Below are positions 34,080 to 46,959 of a stretch of 64,000 bases of DNA, piece after piece. The number at the start of each line of letters is the position of its first letter. Position 1 is the first letter of the stretch. Location of the stretch: positions 2,170,001-2,234,000 of the forward strand of contig JAVHKY010000028.1 of assembly GCA_035079385.1 (NCBI GenBank), written 5' to 3'. The DNA is from Aspidiotus rigidus (taxonomy: Eukaryota > Arthropoda > Insecta > Hemiptera > Diaspididae). The notes under the pieces are model-generated. The model was not told the DNA's origin and searched no databases. It was given only the letters and a program-made list of their open reading frames with translations. The translations under genes were made by a program, and so were the position numbers.

Positions 34080-34641
34080 GCGGACGAGCTTAGTGGACTT
34101 CGAAACTTCAAAGTAGCTATTCATAATGCGGTTTTGGAAGGGTGGCCACAAACAAATGTGTTTGGTCGTAGATTTCACCTGGGTCAAAGTTGGCATCGAA
34201 AAATACAGGTCCTTGGCTTACAGTCTACCTACCGAACTAAAGACTTCACGGGTTCCTTCCTGCGCTCATTTTTAGGGTTGCCATTCCTACCACCTAACAT
34301 TGAATATTGTTGAAGAATGCTTCATTGAAGATTTTGGCTCTCAGGAACCAGACGATGAACGAGTTGAAAAATTCTCAGATTACGTATATTCCACTTATAT
34401 CGCTGAAGATTCCACATTTCCTCCCAGTATGTGGGCAGATTATTGCGCGTCGCGTATTCGTACGACGAATGCATGTGAAGCATTTTATCCCCATTTGAAT
34501 GGTATGTTTTATCACGGTCACCCTCACATATTCCTACTCCTCGATGGGCTTCTCGAAGTGCAAGAAATGTCTTACACTAAAATGAGGGCCCTCTTCAGCA
34601 GCCAACGACCCACCAACTCCGAAAGAAATATTTGTAGCTGA
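34080..34641 (+). pseudogene. MULE-type transposase fragment
   Basis: The first part (about 34080-34313) reads KVAIHNAVLEGWPQTNVFGR, RFHLGQSWHRKIQVLGL, DFTGSFLRSFLGLPFLPPNI and stops. The next frame (34300-34641) continues with VEKFSDYVYSTYI, FPPSMWADY, RTTNACEAFYPHLNGMFY, HPHIFLLLDGLLEVQ. These landmarks, in this order, are the C-terminal half of Mutator-like transposases and their domesticated relatives (F-H-W-x-Q, L-P-x-L-P-P, F-P-x-x-W-A, R-T-x-N-A-x-E-x-F-H, H-P-x-I-F). The catalytic N-terminal region, the zinc finger and the inverted repeats were not found. The frameshift near 34305 makes it dead. Confidence 0.75.
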
Positions 34642-37600
34642 AAGTATGGCGAAATGAGACGCTCACGAAGTTGATTGTCTCGAATTTGTTAAAATGGTGT
34701 CACGTAAATTTTTTGCAAGGAAATTTAAGTGATGCAACGTTTATTACTCTGGTTCCGTTTTTTTATTTTCACTTTTACACGTACTATTTGTATTGATAAG
34801 TAAAATACTACACTTGCCGGCTGCAATTTGTTCATGATCTTCCACGCATCATCCGGCCGCAACTCGTTCATCTTTTTTTTTCCATCAGCTGCAACTCATA
34901 CAACACCTTGAATCTCATGCAAGTCAAGAATAGAGAGCAACGCAAAAATAACCGAAATAATAGAATCGAAAAGTTAGCTTTATAATCTACGTGTTCGTCA
35001 ATATTTTCATGTACAATTACGTACAATTACAGCTCTGGAAATGGAGGTCGCTGATATGAGCTTACTTATTGGACAATTTGCAGCAAATTTAAGTACAATA
35101 AAAATCATCGCATGTTACAAATGGCTCATTAATGTGGCGTTTTAATCGCGATAATTTCATTGGGCAGGATGGAAAATTTCAAGCTGTCTTTGACGTATAC
35201 GGACGGTTTGAGGTAGGATTGTTGGTATATCATAGTGGACAGGATGTAATTGTCACCCTCCGTGTAAGTAAGTGCAAGTTGAGTACATACCTTTTCATCC
35301 TTCGCAAAAAAGGGTGGGCCGCAATTCATGGGTAGTCTATTTAGTTGATAATAACCGACAGTCGAAAACGTTTCTATCCTGTATTAATTAAATTTGTGAC
35401 TGGGGTATTTTTGTCTTTTTGTGTTATATATTCTGTTGAGATGTGTCGCATCACTATGGAACAGATCGAAGTTATCAATATGGTGTGATAGCCAGTAATA
35501 GCTAGTGTGCAATAAGGGCCCATTTCTTAGAAGAGGCATCACTGACGAAATTGAGACAGGGCACCAATATCTAATTCGACCCAGAGAACAGGTTCCTTGG
35601 GTTCCTCATCTAACTTCGTTAAGGAAGGCGTCGTTTTGTCATTTGAGAATGGCTGTTTATTTATCACGGTATAGATTCTGTTTGTACTTTGTAATAATTC
35701 TCAAAATTTTCCAATTTTATTCTTCAGTACTCAGTAATATGAACGCACAAGATTCATCATAAATCTGAAAAATACGGCGCGACATCAACCAACCGAACAA
35801 ATCGAATACAAGTAACTTATAAATCGTTTCACTTCACTTTCTTCATTTAGTTTCTTCAGATTCCTATGACATGTGAACATTCAACCCAAATGTGTTCAAT
35901 CCGATTTCTTGAGACGCCTCTCGGGCACTAAAAATCAGTGTATTGGATTTCGGAGTCGCATAATTTGCCAAAGACCAGCGAGCACGAGTGCATGAACTTG
36001 GAACGTTACTCGTCTCAAAAATAACAGCGAGTAGACCAATTAGATAGCATCCACTCATCTCTCATTCATCCATCCCATATCCTGTTTGTATCTCCCACGA
36101 GTTTAATGAATGATTAGCTCACCGCATAAAAGAACATCAAATTACTTTCGGTTAATATAAATTAAGTAGGAAAAAAAGAAGGAAAAAAAAAAAATAATAA
36201 ATTTAGTTACCTACTAAACGAAACATCGGCTAAGACACTGGAAGGTAACCAAGTTTGTAATTTAATAGAAATTCATCATGTCAGCGTCATTTACTGGACG
36301 TTGGACGAATAACCGACGTACGAATGAAAAGGAAACCGCAAACTCCTTAAGCATCCAAGATATTCGAAAAACGATTTTGTGGTCTAATGTTTTTCAATTG
36401 CCTTTAATCAGGTGTCGTTGCGCTGCTGGTGCATCCATCCGAAGATTCAGGAAAAATAGTACGCATTGTGTACATGTAAGTTTAGCTTAATAATACAGTA
36501 ATAATAATGATAAAGAAAAAATAATAATATAATAATCCTTTGTAATGGTGCGGCAGTAAAAGTGTAAAAATTAACGAACTAAACGTAATTTTAACTAGCG
36601 GTCAGTTCGGTAGTCTCTACAATGAATGTAGAACGTATCGTTTGTCTATTCGAGTATAATTGTAATTTAAGTGATTATGAGTATACAAGACGCAGTATTG
36701 GTTGAGAAAACCACACCAGTGAAATGTAATACCACTAGTCGATAATTTCCAAAGGAAGTACACTGGTGCGGATATAATAATTTTATATGAGCACGTCAAA
36801 CGCAGTTAGGACAATACGTTCGCGTTACGAGTTCACAATTACTGTATAGAGAATATACCTACTTCGAGTTGAAACAACACGAAGTTTATATGGTTATCGT
36901 TTAACTTCGTTTCACATGATAGAAACTTTTAGAATGAAAAATATATACTTAGGCAGCGAGGCAATTGCTCAGATAAAATTTTAGGTGAAATGAGCTAGGC
37001 TGATGTGGTTATCGCAGACGTTCGAGAACAGACCGGTATTCGAAGACGTGTTGGTACAGTAATTGTATTGTAGATTCTCGTAGATAATTTTTACGCAAAT
37101 CTTGTCGAGATGGAAATGAGAACTATACCTCTTTCACTTTCGATGGATTCATTTGACGGAGAATTTAACACGTGAGGTGGAAACATTCATTATTGATCCA
37201 CATTCCACCCATGGAGGCATCATCTCTATTTCTACTTTTTACAAGATCCAATGTGGAATCTAAATTAAGCAACGATAATTAATAAATGAGTGAGGAGAAC
37301 ATAATCACATAGATACTTCAACTCTTCAAGCAAGTCAATACCAGATTCCCATTGGTTTGCCCCTCTGTTAGTTTCTGGTGTATGAGTACTACACGCTAAT
37401 CCGTTTCACAAGAGAAGAGATTGCCTTTTCCTTTAGGCGGACAGAGACGCGTTATTTTCCCTCACTTTATTAGTCCATCCTTATTACGCTTTGCGTTCGC
37501 GGCGTGAATTGCTTTATTTCCTTTTACCCCGACCGATTCAAATAAAGTAGCTTATTTGCAGGACCTTGTCAAAGTTATGCAAACTCTCGACAATCTCAAA

Positions 37601-38735
37601 AGACCGGCTTATACAGATAAGGCTGAAGTCAAGTTCCAAGAATTTATGGGTATGAAGTACATCTTGAGGAAGGTTTAGCCTTAGGCTTTTGTAGCTTCTG
37701 AGAAGAGAGTCCCTGAAATTCGAGACTCATTTCAAATTGATTTCATCAATCAATTATCAATCTCTACTCTTAGGTCGCTAGCTCTACACAACTGTTGAAG
37801 TTTCTCTATCCAATCCTCATCCGTGAGTCGTTTTTTTTGGAAGCGACTAGCCATAAAAATGTTAAAAACCCCTGTTGTCAGTCAATGTCAGCATTCCATA
37901 TAGATCGTAGTCCTTCGGCAAAGAAGTCTCTGAGTAAATCAAAGACAGAAAATTAAAATGATGATTCCACAAGTTATTGTCGGCGGTGTAAAACGACCTC
38001 GCGTTCTAATGCTCTCTGTACTCAAAAGCAGTGCTCCATATGTTATAAGTCACCGTCCGACTCAGCTCATATTTTGACTCGCGGGGGGACTAGGAATGAG
38101 CAGAGATCGACGCATCGTAAGCGTAAATGAGGTCATAGGCTCGACGTTTAGGATTATGGTGAAACCGCGACAACCGACTCAATGAATTTCTTTAATTTTT
38201 GAATAAGTTCAAAGTTCGAATAGCAATTTTGAGACTAACACTACAAATGAGTCCATTTTTAACCTTTGTATAAAACGTCAACAAAGTATGACGATTCTAT
38301 TTTCAGTCTTATATTTCCATATTGTGAATGACCGGCTCAGACCATGCAACAAAAACAACTACGGTGCTATTTAGGCGGCCTTTTCGGATAGAGTATCCAG
38401 CTGTGGCCACCGCCTCGGCTTCTTGACCTCTCCTTGACTCGAGTGCTCGTAGTACCCTTGTCACACCTCACACGTATGCCTCGCAGTACTGTAGTTTTCC
38501 AAGCGTAAGAGTCCAGGACAAATGTTATACAAATAATTGAATCTTCTCAACAGTTTAGTATGGAAGAAACAAAGACAATTTATACAGCCCGGAAAGGAGG
38601 AAAGAATCTTCCTTACATGTTGTACCAAGTTTCTTCATTCAATCTTATCTCGCACACAAAACGAATTTTATAATGTAAACGATATTTTCTATGTGTTCAT
38701 TCTTTCTGTGCTAATATGACTTTTTGAGGGTACCG
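34642..38735. other. Non-coding stretch with small scraps
   Basis: No functional gene recognised. The segment 35583-35633 repeats 18956-19010. A Cys-rich reading at about 37978-38095 (YCRRCKTTSR ... CTQKQCSICYKSP) resembles the zinc-ribbon tail of some transposases but has no supporting context. A minus-strand 64-codon frame (36058-35864) begins with a hydrophobic, signal-like segment but has no recognisable mature domain. Confidence 0.45.
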
Positions 38736-38739
38736 ATAT

Positions 38740-39605
38740 ATTATGTCATTTTATATGACATTGGTTTTATGAATGAGTGATCAATATTTTTGTAGATGGG
38801 TTGAAAATCCTAGAAAAAGTATACCGCGTAGAATATCGACAGGTTCTCAAAGGTCACACGCCATTTCGGCAGGCCAGATAGAGCTACAAGCGCCATGATC
38901 GCAAACTTAGATAGTATAATGTGAATCAGCATAACCCCGAAGATGCAGAATTTGTACAACAGTCGCTATTGAGGCCTCATCACCACATGTTGGATAAGCA
39001 TTTTGTCACACTGGTAAAATTTTTCATTGATTAAATATTTTATAGATGGATTAAAGACCCTAGAGAAAGTAGACTGCATAGAATATCGCCTGTTTCTCGA
39101 ATGGCAAAAGCCATGATGGCAGCAGGCCAGATGGAGCAACAAGAGGCATGATCGCAAATTTAGGCAGTATGTGAATCAGCATAACCTCGGAGATAAGGAA
39201 TCACTGTAACAGCTGCTCCTAAGGTCTCATCACCACGTGTGTTAGATGAGCATTTTGTGACACAGGTTTTATGAATGAGTGAAGAAAATTTTATTCATAA
39301 ATATTTGCAGATAGGTTACACGCCATAGAGAAACTATACCGCATAGAATGTCGCCAGTTTCTCGAAGGACAGATGCCCAGATAGAGCCACAAGCGGTGTG
39401 TGATTATATACTTAGGCCGTACATGAATCAGAATTACCCCAAAGGTGCAACAGTTTGCGCTTAGAGCTAAACACCACATGTTAGGTAAACATTTTGTGAC
39501 CCTGGTTTCAAGAATAAGTGAAAAAATATCGATAATATTATATCTATAAATGGGTTACAAATCCTAGAGAAAGGATAAATTCTACAGAATATCGCCAGTT
39601 CGGAC
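38740..39605. repeat. Diverged tandem array, about 250-bp unit, 3.5 copies
   Basis: The segment GATGGGTTGAAAATCCTAGA ... GCATTTTGTCACACTGG recurs from about 38796, 39049, 39310 and 39550. Each copy shares CATAGAATATCGCC, CCAGATAGAGC, GTGAATCAGCATAACC and CTCATCACCACATGTT. Unit lengths drift between about 240 and 261 bases. Short minus-strand frames over it are by-products. Confidence 0.85.
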
Positions 39606-39609
39606 CGCA

Positions 39610-42600
39610 AAATACATGATTTGTATTTTTCTCCCTGAAGATGATGTAAACGGTTGCTTCAAAACGTCGGTCTATTATACGAATGAAAATTTTCAAAATG
39701 TGACGAGAAAAGCCTTTCGTCACGAAATTTAATGTAGACGCATATTCAATTGCGTACGAATTTGACCAATTGATAAATGAGATTCTCATTCACCTTAAGA
39801 ACTATAATTCTCTTTATGGGGTGAAGCTTATCTACTGCTAATGAAGAGCAGTTGAAGATGTATAAAGAGGCGCCGTCTGTGGGATATACTCCCGCTGGGA
39901 CCCAGAGAAACAATCATTGGATGGCAGAGTAGGAATATTATTGTGATATCGGGATCGCAAAGTAAAGCCGGAAGACCGATATCGATTGTAAGTAAACTCA
40001 AGATATCCATCAAGAAACCTGGGTACGTTTAAAAGGAAGACGACGCTTCGCAAAGAGCTGGAAAATTAAAATCGATGTGGTCAATAGTACCAATTTTATT
40101 ATTAATGTGCACCACTTACAGGCGGTGCAGAAATCAACTGCTTTGGGTTCAATTTTCAACGGTACTTCAAGTTATCCAATAGATGAGTTCAAAGGATAAA
40201 TATCAAAAGTTTACGGTAGTACCTTGTGTAATGTGGTGGACTAGTAAAACGAATGAAACTTTACCAAATGGCATCAATCAAAAAGAGAATTATATACTCT
40301 TCTGATGATTTCACCTACATTTTCTCATCAAATTTTCTAATATCCCAGGAGAAATTTTAAGAAAGTTGATTAATCTCATTCAGACCCATTTATTAACCTG
40401 AAGCTGCCAGGTCGAAGATCTCGGAACAAAAGGAAATTATGGATCAACACTTGGGGAAATAACTCCTTATCCATGTTGTTTGCGTTGTGGTGAAGTAGAT
40501 TGCCTCAAAGATGTTCTCTGGAAGTGTAACGACAAGATTCACAAAACGCACCTTCATTACAAATACTTATGCGAGAGCTCGGAACTAGATAGTAATGAAA
40601 CAATGGAGTGTGAAGCACGGTGTTCTAGGATTAAATAATAGCAACCAGTTTTGACTAGCCGCAGGAAACATAGTCAAGTTATTATTTTTTTCTTCCTCAG
40701 GAAATTTTTCAATTTTTCTGAACAGAGCCAAGAAAACTCGCAAACGTCAAGGGAAATGAAAAATTATTAGGATACAGTAAATTACTCTCTATGTACAACT
40801 AAATAGACTAACAGAAAATCTTCTGGATGCTGCTTCAAGAAGTGAGTGAATCCTCCAAGGCTATGGGATACGAAAGAGGAGATCTGGAAGAACTTGAGGA
40901 GACCCAGACCATAGGAATAGGATGTCATCAACGTACCCATTTAGGGAGCAACTTTTCGGAGTCTACAATATATAGACTATGCAGGTGAATATCGATATTG
41001 ATAACATCATTGTTTAGAATTTATGGGATGAATGGAAAAACTTATGACCAATACGAAGAAACTTTCTACTTTTAAAAAAGGTACCCGTATTTTGATGTTA
41101 GAATTTTTCAATATTGATTTCTTTCTGGGTTAATACCCACATTTCACGAAAAAATTAATAGAGAAAGTAAGGTCTAACTCGCTCCTTAGTTTCAATCCGT
41201 AAACATTTTGATATAAAGCAAATTTTCATCTAGGTATCATCTTCAAAACGGTATCTCTTATATGAGATCAACCTACAATACCTCCCCCTTCTTAGTTCCG
41301 AATGGAATAGCTTACCTATATGAAATTTACGAAACGAACTATTGTACATCTTTTAAATGATTTCAATAACAATCATCGTGACTTGCACAACATTGCAACC
41401 CGTACCCGACAGTGACTAGTCAGATAATCGTAATCGTCCGACAATAAGTAAAACCGTCTGAATGGCACTTTTACACTGCAGGCTGAAAGATGTGTGAGAA
41501 CGATCCAGCTTTGTCGCCATACATCGGCTCTGTTTTTCAATTCGTATAAGTCGTATCCACTATACGAGCTAATTAAATTGTTATAATTACGAATTTGACC
41601 GGCGCGTACAATACTTCTACACGTTCGCATATCTCAATCGAATTTTTCTTCCCTAATCTTTACCGTAGGACATCCATGCCTATATTTCTTTTCCTCTTTG
41701 TCTCACGAAACAGAGCAAAATTCTTAATTAAAATTAGATCGAACGAAACGTGATTCTGGTAGTTAATTCAGCCCCTTAAACTACAGTCGAAGCGATGTCA
41801 TATATCATAATAGAACCTAAATGAAACGAATCAATCTTTTTTTTAAGAGTCCTTCGCCGCCTCAGTATTCATTAACGGTAGAGCTTAACGTCATTGTATC
41901 TTTCCATTGCCAGCAGTACCTAAGTACGGTGCGGACATTTAATAGGTCTACATCTCATCAACCGGCGCGTATCGGTAGTTGGCCCACAAAACCGACCGAT
42001 ACCGAGGTGCTTTATAACTCATCGAGTTCGGTAATTTTCGAATTATTTTTTCTGCCGCCGCACATATTGCTCATGTCCGGTTAGTTCTTATGGACCGGTC
42101 ATGATTGATGGTTTGTTAATTTTCTCGCTAATAGTTCATCACCTTTCGATATGAACTGCTTCTTGTGATCAGGATATGAGCCTGCATTATACGCGGACGC
42201 GTGTAATACTAATATATCAAGTTTAGATGAAGTCTAATGCATCCCGCGTAACATTATACTCATTTTAAGAGCTCGAATTGGATATGTTCATTCATCGCAG
42301 ACGTGCAACTCAAACCTATTTCAGTATATCTTCTCAACACCTGTATTCACGAGCAGTTGAATTGTACATTTATCGCATGGCAACTTTCGCGAAGAAATTG
42401 CAAGTCTATGAGGTTTGAGGTACGAAATAACAACAGGTTAGACCGGAAAAATAAGCTCTAGTCCTAATCTGCCATCTTTCTGGATAGATAGTCTACACAA
42501 AGTATATTCCCAGATTACGCATTCCTCACAAACATTTTCTGGCAGAGCCGAATGAATTTAAAAATCTAGTTTCATGTCTATCATAATGTACTCGTATGTT
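39610..42600. other. Non-coding stretch
   Basis: No gene recognised. CpG is locally higher around 41370-42330. Confidence 0.45.
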
Positions 42601-42634
42601 CGTCTTTGCCGGGTCACGTCTTCTCACTTGCTCA

Positions 42635-42850
42635 GCCCGTTCGCCCCCAATCTTGGTCTTGTGTAAATCTAGTATACTGCAGCTACTTAGCTCCCAGGGC
42701 TCATCGCTACGCTCGTTCGCTCCCAATCATGGTCCAGTTCAACTCTAGTACACTGTACGTCAAGCTACTTTGTTCCCAGAGCTTACTCGCTCTGCTTATT
42801 CGCCCCCAATCTTGATCTAGAGTAAGTCTAGTATGCTGTACGTCTACCGA
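42635..42850. repeat. Tandem repeat, about 85-bp unit, 2.5 copies
   Basis: GTTCGCCCCCAATCTTGGTC ... CTACTTAGCTCCCAGGGCTC is repeated from about 42640, 42717 and 42801. Its reverse complement carries GGGGGCGAA(C/T)(G/A)AGC, the module also seen at 14503 and 14625, so this is a dispersed family. Confidence 0.8.
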
Positions 42851-44102
42851 AAATGATTCTTTTGTAGTCCATTCTCTTCTAAAAACTAAGCCTCACAGAA
42901 GCATACCAACGAAAAACTAGGTTTCTCATTCTACAAAATTCATACACTAAAGCAGTTCCTTATCATTATCACTAGAAAAATTCGACGATTGAGTCAGCCA
43001 AAAGAATGCTGAAAAGAGTAGTTTTCGCAGAGAGATTTCGTACTCGCTTTTCTACTTCTCAATTTCTTATAGTCTCACCTTTTTTTTTTTTTTTCTCCAG
43101 CTTATTTTAAATTGGTTCATTGCATTGCGGAAATTACCGACAATATTCTTAATTAGGTATGCGTCGCACATGCGATGTTAACATTCCATGTGCAATCATC
43201 AAATGCAATTCAACTTCTCATTAATAGCGCCGGAGCATTTGCTCTCGTGTACATAATTCTTTCCATTTTATTCTCCTGTTTTGTACTTATTAATGAAATA
43301 TTTCCGAAAAACGACTGATACGAGATCAGAGAGTGATTAAAATTGAACTTATCTGGCTTCCATACGCCATCAATGCGCTATCATTGACTGCGTTTCGGGA
43401 TTTACTTTACGAATATTTATTTTGATTTTATTTCGTTTACGTATAGCGGTACCATTTCCGCTTCGTCTGTAATATAAAATTAACAATTATCCGGAAAAAT
43501 CTTCGCATCAATGACGAATTTTCTCGTACATTAAGTAATTTAATTGAGAAAAACGGAATTTACAAATCCGTGATGTCCAGGCAGAGTGCGAAGAGAACAA
43601 CTATTGCGGCACCCTTCAATTCTTTAGTTTGGAAAAGTTGATACATATTAATATCTTCCTTATTGTGAACTTCCCAATATCAAGCACTCATCGCATAGCC
43701 AGGCCTGACAAGAGAGGGGGCAACTGGGGATTTTGTCCAGGGGCCCGCAGGGTCCCAATTTTCAAGGGAAGGGGGCTAAAAATTTTTTGGGAGGGCCCGC
43801 TGTGTTCGTTGCCCCGGATCCGACTGGAGTTCACGACGGACCTGCACATAGCTTAAATCAGACATAATCCATCAAATCGCTCTAACGTTTTGAATCATTC
43901 ACTCCCTTTAGCGGTTGACATAAAGTTCTGAAATTTTGACCACAAACGGACACTTCTCACCTTATAGAGATCGGAATCTCGTTTGTGACAGCTGGCAGTA
44001 CGTATCCGCGGTTCTAGGAAGTAAAAAATGATATGAATAAACAAGATAGTATTTGTCTAAATAAAACATTAATATCTCTTTCCCAGGGTTGAAATCTTGA
44101 AG
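42851..44102. other. Non-coding stretch with a G-rich transposon-like scrap
   Basis: At 43700-43830 the sequence CAGGCCTGACAAGAGAGGGG, CAGGGGCCCGCAGGGTCCCA and GGGAGGGCCCGC resembles the ends of hAT-type non-autonomous elements. I cannot pair it with a partner end or a target duplication. A T run lies at 43080-43094. Confidence 0.4.
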
Positions 44103-44496
44103 ATCTAATGCTATTATTGATTTTAGTATTTAATAGCTCTACCGTCATTTAAATAATACAAAATTTATTGGTGCTGACGCGTTTTGAAGGACACAGCCTT
44201 CATCCTCGGAGCAAAACTTAGAAATTGGAAAACACGAAGAAAACCTACGAAAATGACATGAGCTTTCAGGCGGGGTTCGCCCAAGTGGAGACCGTGTTGA
44301 AACCCGAAATAGCGATTCGCGACGAGAAATTGAAAAAAAGAGTATAAGTTTTGCTCCGAGGACGAAGGCTGTGTCCTTCGAAACGCTACAGCATCAATAA
44401 ATTTTGTATTATTTAAATGACGGTAGAACCATTAAATACTAAAATCAATTATATATTCCGTCAAATTAAGGTTTTCTTTTCTCATCTAATGCTATT
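44103..44496. mobile_element. Hairpin element with 13-bp flanking direct repeat
   Basis: Arms 44117-44220 and 44344-44449 are inverted repeats of about 105 bp containing TACCGTCATTTAAATAATAC and GGACACAGCCTTCATCCTCG, separated by about 120 bp. The whole is flanked by perfect copies of ATCTAATGCTATT at 44103-44115 and 44484-44496. No coding capacity. Confidence 0.8.
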
Positions 44497-44499
44497 GTT

Positions 44500-46370
44500 C
44501 TTATATCACAAATGAAATTTGTTAAATTAAATGCGTTCTCAAAAGCTTCGTTCAATTTTATTATAAGTTGGGGCAAGTTTATAGCAAAAAAGTACCAATA
44601 CGTTCACTTCGTCTTCGCAATTAATCAATTTCTTATTTTTTACAAGTCTTTATTTTTCTAATGCTGTACTCAATCATGGTTTCGTCAGTCAGTGGTAAGA
44701 CTGATGATGAAGAGAGGGAAAAAGAGAGGAGATCTACACTGAGAAAGAAAAATAGTTCGAATGAGTGATGATTGATTATAGTTCCGGCGCTCCACTCGGC
44801 AAAAAATGGTCAAATTGACTACAGAAAATGGTTCAACTTACAATAAAAAGTTGTGAATATTGATAAAATTTAGTCATATTCACCATTTTTTGTAGTATTC
44901 GAGATGTGCTTTTTCTTGTCACCGATATTGAGCTGTTGCTGAAACGTTTATTTTCCACCATCTATCAATGCAACCGCAAACCATGCTTCGAAGCATGCCT
45001 AGAAATATTGACATGTTGTTGTTTGTGAATCATTTTTTAGAGATAACCATGTCCTCCTTGATACCGAAAATGTGAAGTTTCTGTCATCTTACCCAAAAAT
45101 CTTCCAAGTCGTGTGGTAATATACCTCCCTCCGATAATGCTAGATGAACGCAATTAACAACTTTAGGAGTGGTATTTCGTTTTTAGCATAACTTTCAACC
45201 ATCGATTATCGTTGCAATAAGCCATTTGCCTTTGACACTCAAATTAAGACATTCATGATACACACATGACGACCTCTGTTTTGAAACATAATACAAGAAA
45301 AACCCGAAGACGCAAAATAAAAATAAAGAATCGGCCCTTCCCAAAATTCTACACTCAAATTCATGACCTTGTTAGTGTCAATACTTGCTCCACCGAAGTA
45401 AAGTTACCCACTCACAACGATAGACTTCAAGATTTGGCATATTTTACGGAGAGGTGATGTCTTGATTTTTACTCCACCAACTTAAGGGTACCTTCACAGT
45501 TTTCCCCGAGATTATAATGGAATAAGGTGCACAGAAAAGACATAATTATATGAAACATCTGAAAAAGCGGAGGATCTCACTCAAGAAAGAAGGCAGATAG
45601 CCTACCCCTTGACCATCAGAGTCAGAATGATGGTAGCTACAGAAAGCAACTTGACAAGACACCAAAGTCTACTTCACAAACTTTGTCCAACATTAAAGGG
45701 TACAATTTCATTCAACAAACTGTAAATCACAGCACTCATTTCAAAGATACGCAAACAGGAATACGCATTTATCGCGTAGAAGGGGTCAGCCCTTTTTGGC
45801 ATCATACACGTACAAAATTTCTAGAGAAAGGTGGCACAACAAGATCTTAATTAATGATAACACTGTTCAATAAAAAAATCTTTCTCGCAGTAACATGATC
45901 AGTTCGTTATTATTCTTGAAGTATTTTCAACGCTGAGCACGACGCAGTTTACCGTTTTCCTCTAGCATATCTAGTATATTTTTCTGTAATACATGTTGAA
46001 GTGTTCAAAAATTTTGTAAAATCAACAACTTTAATCAATTATTGGAAGGAGGCATACTCAAAGGAGTGAAGCAAGGAGTAATTTCCAGGGTCATAGTAAA
46101 AACAAGGAGTATGCCTTCCTCCAATGTTTCTGGCCATAAAACTTGGCAAATTGTATTAATTCTTTCAATCAATTATTTCACTGCGTTCTAAAGAAAAATT
46201 ATTGATACAATATATTTGTATACTGATGAAAATTTCGAACTCTCTTCAATGAGAATGAAAAATTGTAATTCAATGAGATGAGTGATTTCAGAGAAATTTC
46301 CATTTTTCAAAAAAGATATTCTGCAAGAAAACGAAGAGCATAACTCGTGTTTGAATGTTTATTTCTGCGT
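44500..46370. other. Non-coding stretch
   Basis: No gene recognised. A small imperfect hairpin pairs ATTGGAAGGAGGCATACTC (46041-46059) with its near inverse at 46107-46125. Confidence 0.45.
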
Positions 46371-46607
46371 TCATATCCTCAACTTGAAAAAGCTTGAGTA
46401 GTTCAAATTTTCGATTGTATTTTTCCCTCTATTTTCAAGAACCATAGATACTATAAGCGATATAGAGTGGACACCAGCTCCCGTGTAATAATGAAGCGAG
46501 CGAAAAACAATAATATTGAGTAACTCTTGATCATATTTTGCATTGAAAAGACTAAAAAGTGAAGCTTCTAGTTTTTCGGGCGGCACCCGCAGTCCCGGCG
46601 TGAGGTT

Positions 46608-46958
46608 TTATGCCGCCCTCACATAACAGAAGGCTAGAAGGGGGTGACTGTACATGTACACGATTATTCTCCCGGTCAACTTCACTGTGAAATGAAAACG
46701 ACCGAGATTTGAAGATAAATAATTTTTTACAATCTCAAAGATTTTTTCCACATGTTTCAATTCTTTTTGTTTGAAATTATAAATAAAACGTTGAAAGTTC
46801 AACCGCGTAAACTGATGTTGCCGAGTATTTAGCACTACACCCACAAAATCGTCAGCAGTCCAAAAAACGAGATGACGTATTAAATGGAAAACATCGAATC
46901 TAAGTGTTTCCATCATTACAATAATTAAAGCTATAAGCCTAGCGTTTTCGTCCGCCAT
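46608..46958 (-). CDS. Unrecognised 116-residue ORF
   Basis: A minus-strand frame opens at an ATG (46958) in the context AAAATGGCGGAC, a good initiation context for insects. It reads MADENARLIALIIVMMETLR, is largely helical and charged (FKQKELKHVEKIFEIVKNYL), and ends at 46608. I recognise no family. It may be a small gene, a first exon or chance. Confidence 0.25.
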   Translation of the reverse strand: MADENARLIALIIVMMETLRFDVFHLIRHLVFWTADDFVGVVLNTRQHQFTRLNFQRFIYNFKQKELKHVEKIFEIVKNYLSSNLGRFHFTVKLTGRIIVYMYSHPLLAFCYVRAA

Positions 46959-46959
46959 T

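Noticed and set aside
37978..38095. piggyBac-like Cys-rich C-terminus
   Set aside because: The CxxC ... CxxxxCxxC spacing is suggestive, but no transposase core or termini were found upstream, so it is left as a note.
43700..43830. hAT element at the G-rich segment
   Set aside because: No partner terminus or target duplication could be found.
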